From Liolophura sinensis (Eukaryota > Mollusca > Polyplacophora > Chitonida > Chitonidae): a stretch of 64,000 bases of DNA. The stretch is taken from the NCBI RefSeq assembly GCF_032854445.1, contig NC_088298.1, positions 8,483,504 to 8,547,503 of the forward strand, written 5' to 3'. A program made the translations under genes and the position numbers. Below, in pieces: positions 58,126 through 64,000 of the stretch. The notes below the pieces were generated by a model, which did not search any database, had not been told where the DNA came from, and saw nothing but the letters and a program-made list of their open reading frames with translations. Each line of letters opens with the position of its first letter. Position 1 is the stretch's first letter.

Positions 58126-60249
58126 GTGTGAATCGCCGTGTTTTCCCAGAGTCGTTACAAATGTTAAGAAATTGTCTTTAAAAAATATAAGTTAAAACTT
58201 GTTACTCTATTGAACCCTATATACTCTGTAAGACGGTGTTAGAACGTTTTTTTCTAAGTATCTGTAGTATTGTTACCATTATTTCAAGCCACTGTTGGAA
58301 CGGTAGATAACGTTAGAATACCGTGTTATAACGTTAGAGAGATGTGCAGATTTGGTTACGTTTTGAAATTTTTTGTTGACGTTGTAAAGATAGGAGGTCG
58401 TACTGATTCCTTTTACGCCTTCTTAAACACCCCCCACCCCGCCCTTAACCCCCCTCCCCATCCCCCCCCCCCCCCACCAATCTATTGACACTCTCAGACA
58501 TTCTCCCTTCCCGTTCAAAACTTCCAGTTCTATACTAGAGCGTTAAAATGGCCAGTTTGAACAAAAAAAACCAAGGACGCCATGCATAGTGTTAGTCTAA
58601 CTCCGAGACTGTGTTAAGACTTGGCCAAGCAGGAGGTCATTTTTCAATTCCACGTAATCTCGTGATATCGTTGCTGTTTTAGAAATTATTGATCTTTCGT
58701 GAAGTGTCTTTCTGCGTGATTATTCTGTTATGCGCATGAATTTTCTCTTTATAGAGTTATGCAAAATTCTATTGAGATTCATGTGTTAGTGGCTGACAAG
58801 TGATTCTTTCACAACGTCATCATTTTAAGTATAGACGTCATCGGCTTTTGTGTGCCTTACAGCACATGCGCATTCTTCATTAAGGAAGACACCGTGCTAC
58901 GGGCAATCTAAATAGGTGTTGATCTTCCAGTAGAAATGGCAAAGCAAAAGAACGGAATCATTACGTCTATAGAGAATGGGTGAATCTTTACAAAGCATAA
59001 ATCGTAAATATGGAAATGTATGATTTCCAGAAAACAAGTTATGTGATATCTGGTTAGTTATTAGATAGAATGTTGCTTATTTTCGTTGATACCGCAAGTT
59101 TGACTTACCACGTAATGGTACATAAAATACCGATGCACTGAGCCAGCCAAAGCATAAACTGTAAGGTGGAAACTATTAAGGGATGCTGAGAAAGGAAGAG
59201 CCTTTTACTTGCCTTTGTAAAGGGCATTCATTGCATAAGGTTGTGTATGCGATGAAATATTGCAAGAAACAAGTGAGCACAAGATGAAATAGAAAGCATG
59301 TTAAGATGGGGATGTCTCAGATTGATAAAAAGATTGAATAAGTTAAGTGGTAAGGGACAGGATACTAAGTACACTGGCATTTTAAGTGGGCGTATGGGAA
59401 TATTGCAAGCGATAGGAGAGAGGGATACAAGTAGCAGCAGGTGAAAACGTGACATGATAATGTGTATAGAGGGGTCTATGTCAGACATAAGTATGACATG
59501 CCTAGATTCAGTTTCACCCGGAAAGGTACGGAAACGCTCTTGAGTTAACGACAGGGACGAAGATTGCTTACATGGAATGAATTTAAAGGAGAAGAAAAGA
59601 TAGAAATGAAGCCAAAATCATATCGAAGAGCGTGAAAATTTATTTGCATATATTGTCTATGAAAAAAAATATAGAAGACCACATTTACAACTAACTGTTC
59701 GCACTCATTCATTTGAACTTTACGTGCATTTATGTTTTCTTTCAACCTCGTTATCATGAAGATACGTTGCTAATTCCTGTTGAACAAAGAAAGCTTGCAC
59801 GAATGTGGTTAAGAGCAGTTAAGAGCCTTTTTTGATACCTTTTTTGGAAGACAGAACAGAAAGCTGTAAGAGTATAGGGAAGACAAACACAGGGGGATGT
59901 AAATCAAGAAGAAAAGAGTTAGAATGAATGCCAAGATTGCTTAACAAAGAGTTCGTTCCAATCCAGGAAGCTGTCAGTTAAAGCTAAGATTGAATATGTA
60001 TCGGAGAGCAAAGAAAAAAGACTGTTGTCACGAACAAATGTAAAGATGACATGAGTGATGCTGTAAAGCACGGCATGTTATACATGATATGATTCCCTGT
60101 CAGTACAAACCAGATGGCATTGGCAGAAAATGATCGCATAGCCTGTATTTTTGCATGGATGGACACCTTCTTTCGAGTTTACCGAAACTCGGTGGTAGTT
60201 GCAGGTGATGTGCAAGAAGGCAATAAGGCGGGATAGCCCCAAAGCATGA

Positions 60250-60345
60250 AAGCACTGAACTATGAAGGCACTACAGTATGAAAACATTGAAGCATGTAGG
60301 TACTATAGTACGTAGGCACTAAACTACGAAGGCACTGAAGTATGT
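60250..60345 (+). repeat. 16-bp tandem repeat, six copies
   Basis: Copies at 60250, 60266, 60282, 60298, 60314 and 60330 all follow a(a/g)gcactgaactatga with several substitutions each. No length changes occur between copies. Nothing suggests coding. Confidence 0.8.
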
Positions 60346-63300
60346 CTCCAAGAAAGTACATATTGCACTGAACAGATTCGAAAGGAAGGAAAGGTCGTTG
60401 CATTGCCTTGTCTGAATGTAATAAGAGACGGTGAGGAGAACAGCAATGCATATAATAGTATTCCTGGGTGAAACTCAGCATGACGCGCGAGGAAAAACTT
60501 GAAGGAACTGTCTGTAATATATTCATAACTGGGATATGTAGTTTAGCCTTTTATAAGAATGCGTCAGAATAAGAGGCGAAAGAGAAACACAGGTGGGCAT
60601 TTAAATAAGGCAAACTGGGTGATACGAAGCACATAAAAGCTGTATTGTGAAATTGATTAGAACGCTATTGCTGATTGGACGGTCGTGTTGTTCAGTGGTA
60701 GAAGTTCGTTACGCCAAGTTTCATTGGACAGTTTCCACCAGTGTTGTAGCACAAAGTATCAACCAAAGAATTAGGGGGTTGCCTTGCAATCTTGTGATGT
60801 TGATATTATTAAAAATGTTTATTCCAACATCATGATTTTCATTCCCAATTTATTTGGGAAAGATTTGTTTCATACTTATACTAGACAATGGATGAATGTT
60901 ATTAATATTAAATATAGCACATTACGTAAATATACCCTGCACGGGATAACATATTTCATAATTATTCTTACGCATTAAGTAATGGTCATTAATTCGTTTA
61001 TGACTGAACAACAACAACAACAAAGAAGAGTCGTACGTCGTTGTACTAAAGTTTCATTATTGTAAACCACTAAAATCGCTGCCACTCAAACCATGCAACC
61101 TGAATGATACTACATTCCATGTATACTGCGATTGAAGAGAGTGGTTAAATTTTCTGTTACATCGTATTTTATATTGGTTTCGCCATTGTGTTAAATCCAT
61201 GACGTGTAAAACAATTTTTAGGGCAATTTTAGCCGTCATACAGTTTTTGTTGTCTTTTCAGCTCAATGGACGGATCCTGTTGAAGTTTATGTAACTGCAG
61301 ATAAATGACATGTTCGCTTTTTTTCCATTCAAAGAAATAAGCATTCCATTTCTAGATATTATGCCTTGTTTTGATTAACTAATGATGTACCTGTTGACAC
61401 ATGTGAATGTATATATATTCTATTTATTGCTCCAAGTATTTATTTATTTATTAACCGTGTCATTCCCTTGCAAATCTTTCCATAAAGTTGAAAATTAAAG
61501 CCCGAATTTTTTTTCCTATATGAATCAGAAATACCTCAACTGTGTGTGACAAAAGTGTGAAACAAAAGAGTGAAAAAACACGAGTCAAACAACACTGTTT
61601 CAAACTAACGACCAAAATACATCCAGCAATGTATGTTCATACTTTAGGCAAGTTCGCGCTCATTCCATTCAACTCTTTCTTTCGTTTCCTCGATTTCATT
61701 TACACTTGACGCAAATTTTCTAAGGCCCAATTAGTTATAAATTGCTCGCCGCATTCATTATTTTGCTCATTCTTATGAGACTACCCTGAGCAGAGAATGC
61801 TCAGGTCTGCAACAACAACAGCAACATTCTGGGCTTTTTTTCAGTTCGTTTTTTGTGTTACAGGAAATAAGCATCTATATCATTATATTGTCTTTGCCGT
61901 GATGTTTGTTAAGACTTCTGCGGTCCTAAACTGTCTTTAAACCACGAAAACTTCTGGTCCACTCCTGGCATGATATTAGCAAAACGGTATATCGTGGCGT
62001 TGTTAACTGTGAATATTAACACTCCACATTGATACGGTGCAAGCTCCTTTCGTGCATAGCCCTTCTCAAATGCAGTCATCTATGGCAAACTACATTTGAA
62101 AAAGGACAATCTTATTCTTCATCCTGTTACTTGTGGTAACTATTTTCACATTTACCCTACCCCGAGATCAACCGTCTCTGATATTGGACTTAAACATCGT
62201 CACTTGTCACCAAAGCAGAATAGCGTGAAATGTTATGAAACCTGAGAGCGAAATTCTAATCTTGTTAGATTATCTGTCAAAGTCACCACGTTCATAGCCA
62301 GACTTATACCGAACAGCAAACAGATGTTTCATGACACATCATTTTGCCACAATCTCACATTTTTGCTTTGCTTTTGCGATCTATCCCGTGGGTAAGCCTA
62401 ACTCAATTCTCTCCTACTGCGTTTGAACAAGCTATCTGCACACCTTTGTCACAAATGGTTACAAAACGTATCAGACCGCAGTTTCAAGTTGGGTATAAAA
62501 TAAGATTCTATAAAATAAGTTGATAGAATGTTTTATTAGTTGTTCTGTATTATTCGACCATTGAAATAAAACTGTGATTTCGCTTCCGTTCTATAACTCT
62601 CTGACATCACATATAATTGTACATATCATAACCATTTATTTGATCAAGTATTGTTCGATTCAATACGGTAAATATATTCTTCACGGATTTCTGACTATGA
62701 CTCATACGCTGCATAGTATGTCACTTCGTTCGCAAACCTAATCGTTTAGTAAAGTCAAGGGAGAAGTATTGCTAAAACACGTGTTTATTGTTACTGTGGT
62801 TGCCGAACGTTCAGGGTTGTAAGATTGTGATAGGAGTTATCTACCTTTGGGTGTAAAATATAGGAGGGGTAACTCGGCTCGGTGTAAAAGATGTGTTGCT
62901 ATGGAATCTGTGGTCTGTATTTGCAGGGAGCAGCCGTGTAGTTCAGTTGAACCATACGTAAATCTTGATATATTAGCCTTCGAGAAGTCGTCTTCCTAAA
63001 ATTTCCATATTATTCATCACCAGCATTTAGAGAATCTCACTTTTAGGCAGCCATCGGCTTTTGTGGTGTCAAAACAAAAATCAAAACAACCATCGTAAGT
63101 ATTTTGACGGAGCAAAATTTTTGACAATGCAGAGCACTTCTAAGTCAAATCTGACTAGCTAACGCTTTCAGTGCGTTTGATAACGTTCACGAACACTGTT
63201 AGACAATTTAGAACTGAAATTAGCGTGTCTTTAATAATAAAAATATACAAGAGAAGGGTTTGCTCCCGAGCAGATCAGTCCAGTTGTGAACATAGGTACA

Positions 63301-63749
63301 GCCTTGTGAAGTTAAAGCGCAGTATGCGTCAGTGACAGGCAACTTCCGGTCTGTACAGGAAGTTGTCTACCTCGCGAAGAAATGCCACACTACGTTTGCA
63401 TGAACAACTTAGACAATTTGATGATAAGGGAAGATCTGTCAACTTTCCCACACACTTTACAGACTAAACTATGTGTCAGTTTTTATATTTCAATAAAAAC
63501 TATGCATACATTCTGAAAGTGAAAACTTCCGGTGCGTTGTTTTTTTCTGTTTACCTCGTTCCCTCTTGTTGGTTCCTCCTATTTTCTGACAGCGATTTTG
63601 GTTGCCATAATTCACCATTCTCCTTGGTCATGGGATCCTTGGTCATGGATTTCCCTTTTCAGCAGCAAAATATGTATACGTCCGTTGATCGGAGCCATGT
63701 GACAAGCAGTCTCATTCGCCTCGGATGTTACCAGCATTAGGATATGGGG

Positions 63750-63990
63750 TTTACACTCGGTGCAATGGCCCACGAGCTTCTCACCAATACGGCCGCTGTG
63801 AGTCCAAGTCCATCTCATGGTAATTTCCTCCTTGGCCGTCCGTGGGAAGGTCTGTCTGCAAACTGTGGATGGTCGAGGGCCTCCACTGGTCTCTGTCCCG
63901 TTTCCTCCCGCTATAATGCTGGCCGCCTTCGAAATATTCTTGAGTACGGCGTAAAACACCACATAAATAAGTAAATAAATAAATAAAAGA
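63750..63990 (+). mobile_element. tRNA-derived SINE at the right edge
   Basis: Head remnant gagcttctcaccaatacgg with the B-box region gtgagtccaagtcca, core pieces ccgtccgtgggaaggtctg and gtttcctcccgctataatgc, tail aatattcttgagtacggcgt and (AAAT)n to about 63990. The A-box part is degraded and about 12 bp (gtataagtga) are missing before the tail. I did not find a convincing target-site duplication, so the left edge is approximate. Confidence 0.78.
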
Positions 63991-64000
63991 CATTGTCTTA

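Larger units (their letters stand above)
56666..63749. other. Non-coding stretch downstream of the innexin
   Basis: The first part should be 3' untranslated region, but no AATAAA was seen close to the stop, so its end is unknown. Also present: a (caa)n at 57293-57311, the (TA)n tract, a 14-C run (58462-58475), the 16-bp array and a (caa)n at 61008-61022. No further gene is recognised. Confidence 0.55.

Overview
The window looks like nuclear DNA from a lophotrochozoan invertebrate, most likely a mollusc and possibly a bivalve. Three observations support this. The only clear gene is an innexin, the gap-junction protein family of protostomes and other invertebrates. It is preceded by a eukaryotic polypyrimidine tract and AG acceptor. 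The DNA is AT-rich, almost gene-free and littered with tRNA-derived SINEs ending in a 'gtacggcgtaaaacaccaat' tail plus (AAAT)n, a repeat style I associate with mollusc genomes. That association is from memory and is not proof of species. No operons, ribosome-binding sites or other bacterial features are present.

Layout. Positions 1-55250 hold no coding region I can support. They are intergenic or intronic sequence carrying SINE copies (1776-2005, 6667-6953, 15892-16120, 30416-30552, plus several short or differently headed fragments), one short inverted-repeat element (23644-23772), three well-formed minisatellites (54-bp unit at 18977-19280, 40-bp unit at 29424-30290, 37-bp unit at 34716-35285), AT microsatellites and several small tandem duplications. 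Positions 55459-56665 are one long coding exon giving an innexin of about 402 residues; only its start codon, or a very short N-terminus, lies on an upstream exon. Just in front of this exon the acceptor and exon edge are repeated as decayed copies. Positions 56666-64000 are again non-coding, with a (TA)n tract, a 16-bp tandem array and a SINE at the right edge.

How it fits together. This is a single-gene window: the innexin would form intercellular channels or non-junctional pores, and everything else is either untranslated, regulatory or repeat-derived. Short palindromic transcription-factor-type sites recur more than simple chance suggests: TCACGTGA seven times (three times as GTCACGTGAC), RFX-type X-box palindromes five times, and TGACGTCA five times. 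I cannot link any of them to the innexin from sequence alone. I did not find a complete tRNA, rRNA, CRISPR array or intact autonomous transposon. I see no evidence of a wholly new biological system; the most unusual items are the multiplied splice-acceptor/exon edge, the SINE insertions cut down to 45-53 bp that still have target-site duplications, and the higher-order structure of the minisatellites.
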